This document shows positions 31,992 to 39,864 of a stretch of 45,457 nucleotides of DNA, piece after piece; positions within the stretch are counted from its first letter, which is position 1; every line of letters begins with the position of its first letter. Origin of the DNA: Rhodocyclaceae bacterium. Its GTDB lineage: Bacteria; Pseudomonadota; Gammaproteobacteria; Burkholderiales; Rhodocyclaceae. The position numbers and the translations under genes are program-made. The DNA lies in assembly GCA_023383815.1 (NCBI GenBank), contig JAHDYG010000026.1, forward strand, positions 1 to 45,457, given 5' to 3'. The notes below the pieces were generated by a model that made no database searches, was not told the DNA's origin, and was given only the letters and a program-made list of their open reading frames with translations.

Positions 31992-34031
31992 TCAGAATCG
32001 AATCTCGGTGAGCGGCTCCTCGTCGCGATACTCGACCCGTTCGGGCGGATAGACCACGAGCATGTTCACCGCCGGCAGGCGCGTCGCCAGGCGTGCCGGC
32101 AGTGAAGCCAGCAGCGGCTCCCAGGCGAGGCTGCCGGGCCGCGCACCGCAGATCACGAGCAGATCCTCGGGTGTGGTGAATCCGGCCAGCGTGCGTCGCA
32201 TCGCGGTCCAGCGCTCGACCGGTTGCAGCCTGAGATCGGCAAGTGCCGCCAGCGGTTGCAGCTCGCGCCGCAGCACGCTACCGGCACCCGCCTCGGCAAC
32301 GACCACGAGCGGCGCACCAAGCTGACGCACCAGGCGGCCGAGCAATGCGACGAAGGCTGCAAACCCCGGCTCATGCTCGGCATTCGGTGGCAGTGCGACG
32401 ATCACGCGCCGGCAGGTGTTGAGCGGTGCAACCTGACGTGCGATCACGAGCGTGTACTCGGGGTCGCGCGCCAGATGTTCGAGCATCGAGCCGAACAGGC
32501 GCTCGCGCGGGCCGCTGCTGCCCTGCCAGCCGACCAGGACTTCGGTCGCACGTAGTTCGCGCCGGGCGCGCAGGATGCCGGACGCCGCGTTGAGGTCGAT
32601 GCGCGTCACCGCCTGGGCCGGTACCTCGGCGGCCGCGAGCTGACCCACCGTCTGGCCGAGCATGAGCTCGGCGCGCTCGACTTCCTCCGGGGCATCGAAA
32701 CCTTCCTCGATCACGACGAGTGGATAGATCGGCTGGTTCTGCGCGCGGTCGCGCAGCAGTACGGCCAGCTCCAGCAACGGGCAGGCGGACGTCAGGTGCG
32801 AGCACGCGACCAGGATGCGTTGCGGCGGCAAGCGGTAGTCCGGGCGCACGTGGGAATCGGCCAGCGCCAGCGCCCGCCCGTGATGTTCGACCAGAAAGGG
32901 GGCGACGCAGCAGGTGAAGAAGATCATCAGGATCACGCCGTTCACGACCGCGTCGCCAAACAGGCCGAGATCATGACCCACCAGCGTGACGGCGAGCGTG
33001 ACCGCTGCATGCGGCAGGCTGAGACCGAACACGAGACGCGCCTGATCGAGGCTGTAACCAAGCAGCGGCCGCGTGAATTCGGCCGCCAGCCATTTCGCCG
33101 CATAGACCGTGAGGATCAGCGTGAATGCGACCAGCCACGCGTAGGGCCCGGCAAGGAACACGCGCAGGTCGAGCAGCATGCCGAGTGAGATCAGGAAAAA
33201 GGGTACGAAGATCGCTTCGCCGACGAAACGGATGCGGTTCATCAGTGTTCCGTGGTGCGGAATCAGGCGGTTGAGGGCAAGCCCGGCCAGGAAGGCTCCG
33301 ATCAGTGGCTCGGCTCCGGCGAGCGGCGCCAGCGCGGCGCAGCCGAAGACCATGGCGAGCACGAACACGAACTGCGAAACGCCGTCGCGCCCGAGGTTGC
33401 GGAAGAACCCGCGGGCGATGAATGGCACGCCGATCTGAATCGCTGCGACATAGAGGCCCAGACTCAGCGCAAGCTGGACCCAGAACCAGTTGTCCGCGAC
33501 ACCGCGCACAGCGCTCGTGACCCCGACCAGCACCAGCAGCGCCAGCGTGTCGGTGATCACCGTGCCGCCGACCGCGGTGGTCACGGCCGGGTTGCCGGTG
33601 ATGCCCAGACGGCTCGCAATCGGATAGGTGAGCAGGGTATGCGAAGCAAAGATGCTGGCGATCAGGAAGGCGCCGGGCCATTCGAAGCCGATCACCAGTC
33701 GTCCGGCGACCAGACCCAGAGCCATCGGAACCACGAAGGTCAGCAGCCCGAAGCCCACGCTGTGCAGGCGATAGCGCTTGAGCACCGACAGATCGATCTC
33801 GACCGCAGCCGAGAACATGATGTAGAGCAGACCCACCGTGCCCAGCAGGACGAAGGACTGGTCGCGTTCGAGCACGCCGAATGCGTTCGGACCGAGCAGC
33901 GCGCCGGCCAGCAGCAGCCCGATCATGCCGGGCATGCGCCAGCGTTCCATGACGATCGGCGCGAGCAGGATCAATGTCGCGACGATCGCGAACACCAGCA
34001 CGGGGTCATGGACGGGCAACCAGTCGGTCAC
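31992..34031 (-). CDS. CPA2-type cation/proton antiporter with C-terminal universal-stress domains
   Basis: A 679-residue membrane protein. The first ~400 residues hold about twelve hydrophobic segments of the monovalent cation:proton antiporter-2 (KefB/Na+-H+) family, with GLLLAGALLGPNAFGVL early and ASIFASHTLLTYPI, AGAEPLIGAFLAGLALNRLIP in the core. The remaining ~280 residues look like two universal-stress-protein-type domains, probably cytoplasmic regulators. The start is the GTG at 34031, with GAGGAG ten bases upstream; the open frame extends upstream without support. It is convergent with tupA (11 bases between stops). Confidence 0.85.
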   Translation of the reverse strand: MTDWLPVHDPVLVFAIVATLILLAPIVMERWRMPGMIGLLLAGALLGPNAFGVLERDQSFVLLGTVGLLYIMFSAAVEIDLSVLKRYRLHSVGFGLLTFVVPMALGLVAGRLVIGFEWPGAFLIASIFASHTLLTYPIASRLGITGNPAVTTAVGGTVITDTLALLVLVGVTSAVRGVADNWFWVQLALSLGLYVAAIQIGVPFIARGFFRNLGRDGVSQFVFVLAMVFGCAALAPLAGAEPLIGAFLAGLALNRLIPHHGTLMNRIRFVGEAIFVPFFLISLGMLLDLRVFLAGPYAWLVAFTLILTVYAAKWLAAEFTRPLLGYSLDQARLVFGLSLPHAAVTLAVTLVGHDLGLFGDAVVNGVILMIFFTCCVAPFLVEHHGRALALADSHVRPDYRLPPQRILVACSHLTSACPLLELAVLLRDRAQNQPIYPLVVIEEGFDAPEEVERAELMLGQTVGQLAAAEVPAQAVTRIDLNAASGILRARRELRATEVLVGWQGSSGPRERLFGSMLEHLARDPEYTLVIARQVAPLNTCRRVIVALPPNAEHEPGFAAFVALLGRLVRQLGAPLVVVAEAGAGSVLRRELQPLAALADLRLQPVERWTAMRRTLAGFTTPEDLLVICGARPGSLAWEPLLASLPARLATRLPAVNMLVVYPPERVEYRDEEPLTEIRF

Positions 34032-34165
34032 TTCGGGTCGGCTCCTCGCGTGACAAGGCTCGCAGCATAACAAAACCTGTCCGGCGCGACCGTCACGATG
34101 CGCGCAGCCTCGGCCGCGCGGGGTACACTGCGTTCCTCCAACCCAATCTGAGCCCGGATTCCGCC

Positions 34166-34807
34166 ATGATCGACTGTCGCATCGTCCCCGTGACTCCCTT
34201 CGAACAGAACTGCAGCATCGTCTGGTGCGAGCGCACACGCAAGGCGGCGGTCATCGACCCCGGGGGCGATCTCGATCGCATTCTCGCCGCGGTCGACAAG
34301 CTCGGCGTCACCGTCGAGAAGATCCTTGTGACCCACGGCCACATCGACCACGCCGGCGGAGTCGGCGCACTGGCACGCCAGCTCGGCGTACCGATCGAGG
34401 GTCCGCAGGAAGAAGACCGCTTCTGGATCGAGGGCATGCCGCAGCAGAGCAAGATGTTCGGCTTTCCGGGCGTCGAATCCTTCGAACCCGACCGCTGGCT
34501 CCACGACGGCGACACCGTGACGATCGGCGAGGAGACGCTGCGGGTCATCCATACGCCCGGTCACACGCCCGGCCATGTGGTGTTCTTCCATGAGCAGGCA
34601 CGGCTGGCGATCGTCGGTGACGTGCTGTTCGCCGGCTCGATCGGCCGCACCGACTTTCCGCGCGGCGACCACACGACCCTGATCCGTTCGATCCGCGAGA
34701 AGCTCTTTCCGCTCGGCGACGACGTGAGCTTCGTGCCGGGCCACGGGCCGGCCTCGACGTTCGGCAACGAACGCGCAACCAACCCCTACGTCGCCGACAG
34801 CGCCTGA
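34166..34807 (+). CDS. Metallo-beta-lactamase-fold hydrolase (glyoxalase II-like, YcbL type)
   Basis: A 213-residue MBL-fold hydrolase with the zinc motif THGHIDHAGG (about 55-64), a second ligand histidine in HTPGHTPGH, the bridging aspartate in IVGDVLFAGSIGRTD, and the final VPGHGP. It most resembles short hydroxyacylglutathione-hydrolase-like proteins of the YcbL group. The substrate is not certain. Confidence 0.9.
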   Translation: MIDCRIVPVTPFEQNCSIVWCERTRKAAVIDPGGDLDRILAAVDKLGVTVEKILVTHGHIDHAGGVGALARQLGVPIEGPQEEDRFWIEGMPQQSKMFGFPGVESFEPDRWLHDGDTVTIGEETLRVIHTPGHTPGHVVFFHEQARLAIVGDVLFAGSIGRTDFPRGDHTTLIRSIREKLFPLGDDVSFVPGHGPASTFGNERATNPYVADSA

Positions 34808-34863
34808 CCACCTCCGGACCGCCGCGCGCCGCAACGTCCACCACAAGGACCCGACCGATCGCC

Positions 34864-36372
34864 ATGGGCCGGTTCGTGCGCCGCATCCTCTCACCGGCGC
34901 TCGTGGCGGTGCTCCTCATCGGCGCACTGCTGGTGCAGCAGTCCGGAACCCTGCTGCGCACGGCGCTCGAGCGCGGCCTCCAGCCACTACTGGTGCCGAC
35001 GCTGCGGATCGGCGCACCGGTCGAATGGCGCTTGCTGCCGCAACCGGGCCTGACCTTGCGCGCGATCACACTCACCGAAGCAGACGGAAGCACCCCGCTC
35101 GTGCTGCGCGAAGCCGAACTCAGCCTTGCGATCGACGCGGCGGCTCGCCACATCACGATCGACGCGCTCGATCTGACCGGTCTCGAACTCACATTGACGA
35201 AGGCCGCCGATCACGGATGGAACGCCGCCGGCTGGCTCGCGCCCCGCGATGCGGCAACGAGCGGAAGCGGTGTCGCGGTCACAGTCGGGCGGCTGCACCT
35301 GCGCGAAGCCAGCGTGCGCGTCCTGGGCCCACCGGAAGACCGTGCATCGGGCGGAAGACCCGTCGACGGCCTGCGCCTCGATGCGCTGGAAGTCGCCATC
35401 GAAGCCCTGCAGCCAGGTGTCGCCGCACCGTTCACGCTTGCAGGCGAAGTGCGGATCGGCCCGCCGGCCGGACTCGAACTGCACCTCGAAACGAGCGGCG
35501 CACTGACGATCGGCGAGGCGGGGGCCGCGATCGATGCCCTGCGGGTAGACGGGCGGGGCCGCAGCGAAGGCCTCGAAGCCATCGTCGTCGTGCTGGGCGC
35601 CGAACGCATCGAACTGGGCGGAACCGACGGTTCGGCGTCAGCCAGTGCAATCGCATGGCAGATCGCGGCGGAAAAGGACGGGTTCGGCCCACTGCGTGCG
35701 AGCGGCACGCTGTCCCGGCTCACCGGGACAGCGCAGGCCTGGCGCAGCGGGCCGATCGAGCTTTCGCTCGAAGCCGCTCCGGCAACCGGCAGCCTGACCG
35801 CGCGCCTCGACGTCGATGAACTGGCCGGCGTCGCCAGCCAATGGAGTGCGAGCCACCTGTCGCTCAGCGCCCGCTCAACCGCAGGCTCGCCACCGCTGGA
35901 GCTCACGCTTGCGGCGCACGCGCGGGGCGAAGGCGGCACGGACGCCTTGCCCTGGCCCGGTGCGCTCACGCTGGAGGTCGCCAGCGCGACCCTCCGTACG
36001 CCCCATCCGTCCGGATCCGGCGATGCCCTGGCGATCGAATGGTCGGGCCGCCTGCAGGCGGCGCTCGCTTCGGCAGAAGTGGATGCCGTGCTTGATGGCC
36101 GTTTCGACGACAGCCGCTTCGAGGCCCGCGCAAGCTACCGCCCTGGAACCGCGCTCCCGGTCCGCCTCGACGCAGCGGTCGACCGCCTGGCGCTCGACCG
36201 CTACCTGCCGCCCGCTCAGCCCGACGGCCCGCCGCCCGACCTCACGAGCTGGCGCCGCTGGCCGGTCGAGGCCGAACTGCGGATCGAGGAACTGAAACTG
36301 GGCGAACTGACGGCCCAGGACGGCCGGATCCGCCTGCGTGGCGGCGACATGCCGCTTACTGTCGCGCCGTGA
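34864..36372 (+). CDS. AsmA-family envelope protein, apparently C-terminally shortened
   Basis: A 502-residue protein with one N-terminal membrane anchor (LVAVLLIGALLVQQSG) and long alternating-strand repeats typical of AsmA-family periplasmic lipid-transfer or outer-membrane assembly proteins. The family usually continues past the AQDGRIRLR-type segment into a conserved glycine-rich C-terminal module; here the protein stops at RGGDMPLTVAP soon after it. The 3' end overlaps the convergent yicG gene by 17 bases. Either this is a naturally short member or the end was lost. Confidence 0.75.
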   Translation: MGRFVRRILSPALVAVLLIGALLVQQSGTLLRTALERGLQPLLVPTLRIGAPVEWRLLPQPGLTLRAITLTEADGSTPLVLREAELSLAIDAAARHITIDALDLTGLELTLTKAADHGWNAAGWLAPRDAATSGSGVAVTVGRLHLREASVRVLGPPEDRASGGRPVDGLRLDALEVAIEALQPGVAAPFTLAGEVRIGPPAGLELHLETSGALTIGEAGAAIDALRVDGRGRSEGLEAIVVVLGAERIELGGTDGSASASAIAWQIAAEKDGFGPLRASGTLSRLTGTAQAWRSGPIELSLEAAPATGSLTARLDVDELAGVASQWSASHLSLSARSTAGSPPLELTLAAHARGEGGTDALPWPGALTLEVASATLRTPHPSGSGDALAIEWSGRLQAALASAEVDAVLDGRFDDSRFEARASYRPGTALPVRLDAAVDRLALDRYLPPAQPDGPPPDLTSWRRWPVEAELRIEELKLGELTAQDGRIRLRGGDMPLTVAP

Positions 36373-37003
36373 ACACCGGCAGGCACCAGCGATAGCGCAG
36401 CGCCGCGAGGCGGATCAGGAGCACCAGCGAACCCCCCGCCAGCGCCGCCCAACCCGCGCTCACCCCGGCCGCGCTGAGCGCCAGCAGCAGCAGCGCACCG
36501 GCCCACGAGGCGGTCGCATACAGCTCGCCGTTGAAGATCAGCGGCACCTGGTTGCACAAGAGATCGCGCAGGATGCCGCCAAACACTCCGGTAACGACCC
36601 CCATCAGGCTCGCAACCAGCCACGGCGCGCCGACCGAAAGCGCCGCCTGCGTGCCGCTGACGGTAAAGAGCGCCAGCCCCACCGCATCGGGCAGCACGAA
36701 GAGGCGCGCCGGAAGACGCATGTAGCGCACCAGCGCGAAGGTCGCCAGCCCGGCAAGCAGCGCCGTGAGCAGATAGACCTGGTCGGAGATCCAGAACACC
36801 GTGCGATCGAGCAGCACGTCGCGCAGCGACCCACCCCCGAGCGCCGCCGCCAGCGCAACGACGACCATGCCGAAGAGGTCGAACGGCCGGCGCCCCGCCT
36901 CGAGCACCCCGGACGCGGCGTTGACCGCAACCCCGGCCAGCGCGATGCCGTACAGCAGGGTTTCGATGGGGATGGCGTCGAGATCGATCATCGGCACGAG
37001 CAT
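36356..37003 (-). CDS. yicG: TRIC/YicG (UPF0126) membrane protein
   Basis: A 215-residue membrane protein of the UPF0126/TRIC-channel family with seven predicted hydrophobic segments. Two internal copies of the family motif are visible: ALGGGSLRDVLLDR and VFGGILRDLLCN. Bacterial homologues form trimeric cation channels, or are implicated in glycine transport in E. coli YicG; the role here is unknown. A second ATG four codons in is an equally good start. Confidence 0.88.
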   Translation of the reverse strand: MLVPMIDLDAIPIETLLYGIALAGVAVNAASGVLEAGRRPFDLFGMVVVALAAALGGGSLRDVLLDRTVFWISDQVYLLTALLAGLATFALVRYMRLPARLFVLPDAVGLALFTVSGTQAALSVGAPWLVASLMGVVTGVFGGILRDLLCNQVPLIFNGELYATASWAGALLLLALSAAGVSAGWAALAGGSLVLLIRLAALRYRWCLPVFTARQ

Positions 37004-37048
37004 AGCACCGGCACCTGAAGTGCTGCAGCCCGTGAGATCCTGCCAGAT

Positions 37049-37064
37049 TCAAACGATCGTTTGA
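37049..37064 (+). promoter_or_regulatory. 16-bp perfect palindrome upstream of the nitronate monooxygenase gene
   Basis: TCAAACGATCGTTTGA is a perfect palindrome, 59 bases before the next start and between two divergent genes. The form is typical of TetR-family operators controlling acyl-CoA or fatty-acid genes. No TetR gene lies in the window. Confidence 0.55.
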
Positions 37065-37122
37065 TCTGCACGCCGGCCGTGCTAGAGTGCGGCGATCCCC
37101 CTCTGTCAACGCTGGAGACCCC

Positions 37123-38097
37123 ATGCCCGTACCGAACGCCTTCGCCGGCACGATGCGCCTGCCCGCAATCGCCGCACCGATGTTCCTCGTGTCCGGACCG
37201 GAACTGGTCATCGCGACCTGCAAAGCCGGCGTCGCCGGCACCTTTCCGTCGCTCAACGCACGCCCCGCGAGCCAGTTCGACGACTGGCTCGCGCGCATCG
37301 GCGGCGAACTCGCCGCCCATCGCGAGGCCTCGCCCGGCGCACCGTGCGCACCCTATGGCGTGAACCTCATCCTGCACGCGAGCAACGCGCGCGTGCCCGA
37401 GGACTTGGCGCTGATCGCGAAGCACCGCGTGCCCTTCGTCATTACCAGCCTCGGCCATCCGGGCGAGGTCGTGAAGGTGGTCCACGAATACGGCGGCCTT
37501 GTGTTCTCCGACATCATCCACGCCCACCACGCGAAGAAGGCGATCGCGGCCGGCGTCGACGGCATCATCGCAGTCGCGGCCGGTGCGGGCGGACATGCCG
37601 GCACCCAGAGCCCGTTCAGCCTGATCCGCGAAATCCGCGAGTTCTGGGACGGCACGCTGATCCTCGGCGGCGCGATCTCGGACGGCGCCGGCATCCGCGC
37701 GGCCGAGATCCTGGGCGCCGACTTTGCCTATATGGGTACGCGCTTCATCGCGACGCGCGAGTCGATGGCGCAGGACGAATACAAGCGCATGCTGGTCGAT
37801 TGCCCGGTGAGCGACATTGTCTACACCGACCGGATTTCCGGAACGAACGCGAACTTCATGTGGCCGAGCCTGGAGAAGGCCGGTTTCGAGCGCGCAGCGC
37901 TGCAGGCCGGCTCGGGCAAGGGCAAGCTCCACGACCTCGGCGACGAGGCGCGCGCGTGGCGCGACGTGTGGAGCGCCGGGCATGGCGTCGCGACGATCCA
38001 CGAGGTGCCGTCGGTGGGTGAGCTGGTCGATCGTCTGGAGGCCGAATACCGCGCCGCCTGCGCGCTGCCTCCGAGCCCCGCGCTGGCGCAGCGCTAG
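37123..38097 (+). CDS. Nitronate monooxygenase / 2-nitropropane dioxygenase-like FMN enzyme
   Basis: A 324-residue TIM-barrel flavoprotein of the nitronate monooxygenase family. Features include LPAIAAPMFLVSGPELVIATCKAG (start, read in part), the FMN-phosphate region GAGGHAGTQSPFSL and ILGGAISDGAGIRAAEILGAD, and YMGTRFIATRES. Many members oxidise nitronates, but others act as enoyl-CoA or fatty-acid-related enzymes, so the substrate is open. GGAGACCCC precedes the ATG. A TetR-like palindrome sits in its promoter region. Confidence 0.86.
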   Translation: MPVPNAFAGTMRLPAIAAPMFLVSGPELVIATCKAGVAGTFPSLNARPASQFDDWLARIGGELAAHREASPGAPCAPYGVNLILHASNARVPEDLALIAKHRVPFVITSLGHPGEVVKVVHEYGGLVFSDIIHAHHAKKAIAAGVDGIIAVAAGAGGHAGTQSPFSLIREIREFWDGTLILGGAISDGAGIRAAEILGADFAYMGTRFIATRESMAQDEYKRMLVDCPVSDIVYTDRISGTNANFMWPSLEKAGFERAALQAGSGKGKLHDLGDEARAWRDVWSAGHGVATIHEVPSVGELVDRLEAEYRAACALPPSPALAQR

Positions 38098-38103
38098 GGC
38101 GCG

Positions 38104-38925
38104 TCAGACGCTGTCGATACGGTTGCGGCCGGCCGCCTTGGCGCGATAGAGCGCGACGTCGGCGCGGTTCACGGTGTCCGACAGGCTCTCCCCAGGACGG
38201 TATTCGGTCAGCCCGAAGCTGGCCGTCACGGCCAGGGGTTCGCGGACGGTCGGCAGTGCGATGCGCTCGATCTCGGCGCGCACGCGTTCGACGACCTGCG
38301 CCGCATCGGTGATCCGCGTCTCGGGCAGGACGATCAGGAACTCCTCGCCCCCCCAGCGTCCGCACAGGTCGTATTCACGCAGCGCCCGGCGGATGCAGGC
38401 AGCGATCTCGCACAGGGTCTGGTCGCCGATCTCGTGGCCGTAGCGGTCGTTGATCATCTTGAAACGATCGACGTCGCCCAGTGCCAGCGTATAGCCCCCA
38501 CCCCCGCGCGCGCAGCGCTGGTTCTCTTCCTTGATGCGCTCGATCAGGAAGCGCCGGTTGCCCAGCCCGGTGAGCGGGTCGCGCAGGGCCGCTTCCTTGA
38601 GTGCCTCGCTCACCTCGCGCAGGCTGTTCTGGTAGCGGTCGGAGATGCGGGCGATCTTCTCGATGCGGCGCAACTGCTTGTCGTAGCGCTGGGCGAGCGA
38701 TTCGTTGCTCGCGCGTTCGAAGAGGTGGTAACCGTCGGAGATGCGGACCAGCCGTTCGAGGCGGCCGCGCTGCTGCGCACTGTGCCGGTAGAGTCCGGCA
38801 AGCGCATCACGCAGTGGATTGTCTGCATGCGCAGGATCGGCCAGCAGGGCCTCGATACGCGCGATCAGCGCGTCCTCCGAGAGCTCCGGACCGGGCGGCT
38901 GGCTGGGTTCAGGCATCGGCGGCAA
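38104..38925 (-). CDS. siaD: Diguanylate cyclase, SiaD-like
   Basis: A 273-residue GGDEF protein without membrane segments. A coiled-coil-like N-terminal half (about 30-115) precedes the GGDEF domain, with active site GRWGGEEF and an upstream RxxD (REYD) five residues before it, the c-di-GMP inhibitory I-site. Its gene overlaps the siaC gene by 17 bases, and the siaABC neighbours match the SiaABCD module known from Pseudomonas aeruginosa. There SiaC binds and activates SiaD according to SiaC phosphorylation. It makes c-di-GMP, favouring aggregation or biofilm growth. Confidence 0.88.
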   Translation of the reverse strand: MPPMPEPSQPPGPELSEDALIARIEALLADPAHADNPLRDALAGLYRHSAQQRGRLERLVRISDGYHLFERASNESLAQRYDKQLRRIEKIARISDRYQNSLREVSEALKEAALRDPLTGLGNRRFLIERIKEENQRCARGGGGYTLALGDVDRFKMINDRYGHEIGDQTLCEIAACIRRALREYDLCGRWGGEEFLIVLPETRITDAAQVVERVRAEIERIALPTVREPLAVTASFGLTEYRPGESLSDTVNRADVALYRAKAAGRNRIDSV

Positions 38926-39286
38926 TCACGAACGGAAACTCGCAGTCTTCCTTGAACTCGCTTGCAAGCTCGGCCACGCGTTCGTTGCGCGGGTCGTAGT
39001 ACCAGTTGACCGCGACGTCGCGCCCGCTGCCATGCGCCTCGGCAAGCAGGTCGAAGATGTCCATCATGGCCTTCACGCTGCTGGTGTTCATGTACACCAG
39101 CCGCAGTTCGAGGCGCAAGGGCCGATCCGATGCGCCGAGAAAGCGTTCGATCCAGGCGATCACCTCGCCAAAGAACTCGTACGAGTTTTCGGGATAGGAG
39201 TCACCGTCCATCCTCAGGACGCCAGCTTCCCAGGATCCGGACACGGCCGGCGTGGATTGGGTCTTGGTGAGGTTCAGGTCGTTCAT
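38909..39286 (-). CDS. siaC: SiaC-like DUF1987 partner protein
   Basis: A 125-residue DUF1987 protein resembling STAS-type anti-anti-sigma folds. The conserved segment RLVYMNTSSVKAMMDIFDLL (about 63-82) contains the Thr/Ser pair where SiaC is phosphorylated by SiaB in Pseudomonas. In the unphosphorylated state the family member activates the diguanylate cyclase. It lies between siaB (20 bases) and siaD (overlap). Confidence 0.88.
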   Translation of the reverse strand: MNDLNLTKTQSTPAVSGSWEAGVLRMDGDSYPENSYEFFGEVIAWIERFLGASDRPLRLELRLVYMNTSSVKAMMDIFDLLAEAHGSGRDVAVNWYYDPRNERVAELASEFKEDCEFPFVIAADA

Positions 39287-39306
39287 TGCATGAGGTTCAG
39301 GTGAAT

Positions 39307-39849
39307 TCAGATGACGGCGCGCAGGCTCACGAAGGCCCGCCCGTTCCCGGCTTCGGACAGCGTTGCGGCCAGCGGTTGCGCCGCCTTGCGGGCGACGTCG
39401 ATCAGGCCCAGGCCGGCACCGCTGGCCGCATCGCCTTCGCGTGGCTTGCGCAGCTGCTCCTTGTAGGCGGCCTTGAGCGCCGGACGATCCATGCCGGCCA
39501 GCGCGCGGACCCGTTCGAGCAGGGCATCGCCATCACCGCGCTCGACGACGTTGCCGGCCATCACGACATAGCGGCCCTGGTCGTCGCGCGCAACAACCAC
39601 CGTAGCCGAGCTCTCGTTCTCGCCGTAACCCTGACGCAATGCGTAGTGGCGGATGTTCTGCGTCAGCTCGATGTAGATGCCGAAGACGTCCATCGCCGCT
39701 GAAGGCTGGGCATTGTCGGCATGCAGGTAGTTCTTCAGCGCATTTCCGATTTCCTCGATCAGGCTGCGCGAGATCGGCCCGTTGAAGCACAGCAGGATGC
39801 GACCGCGATTGAACTGGTCGCGCAGGGAGAAAAGATCGATGAGTTCCAT
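39307..39849 (-). CDS. siaB: SiaB-like protein kinase
   Basis: A 180-residue SiaB-family protein with a HATPase-like fold: the N-box-like ELTQNIRHYALRQGYGEN (about 70-87) and the glycine-rich GAGLGLIDVARKA near residue 147. In Pseudomonas SiaB phosphorylates SiaC and so switches off the cyclase. It is 15 bases after siaA and 20 before siaC, consistent with one transcript. Confidence 0.86.
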   Translation of the reverse strand: MELIDLFSLRDQFNRGRILLCFNGPISRSLIEEIGNALKNYLHADNAQPSAAMDVFGIYIELTQNIRHYALRQGYGENESSATVVVARDDQGRYVVMAGNVVERGDGDALLERVRALAGMDRPALKAAYKEQLRKPREGDAASGAGLGLIDVARKAAQPLAATLSEAGNGRAFVSLRAVI

Positions 39850-39864
39850 GGCGCCTCGCTTCAG

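Noticed and set aside
37049-37064. Reading the palindrome as an FNR box
   Set aside because: The arms are TCAAACG/CGTTTGA with no four-base centre, unlike TTGAT-N4-ATCAA; a TetR-type site fits better.
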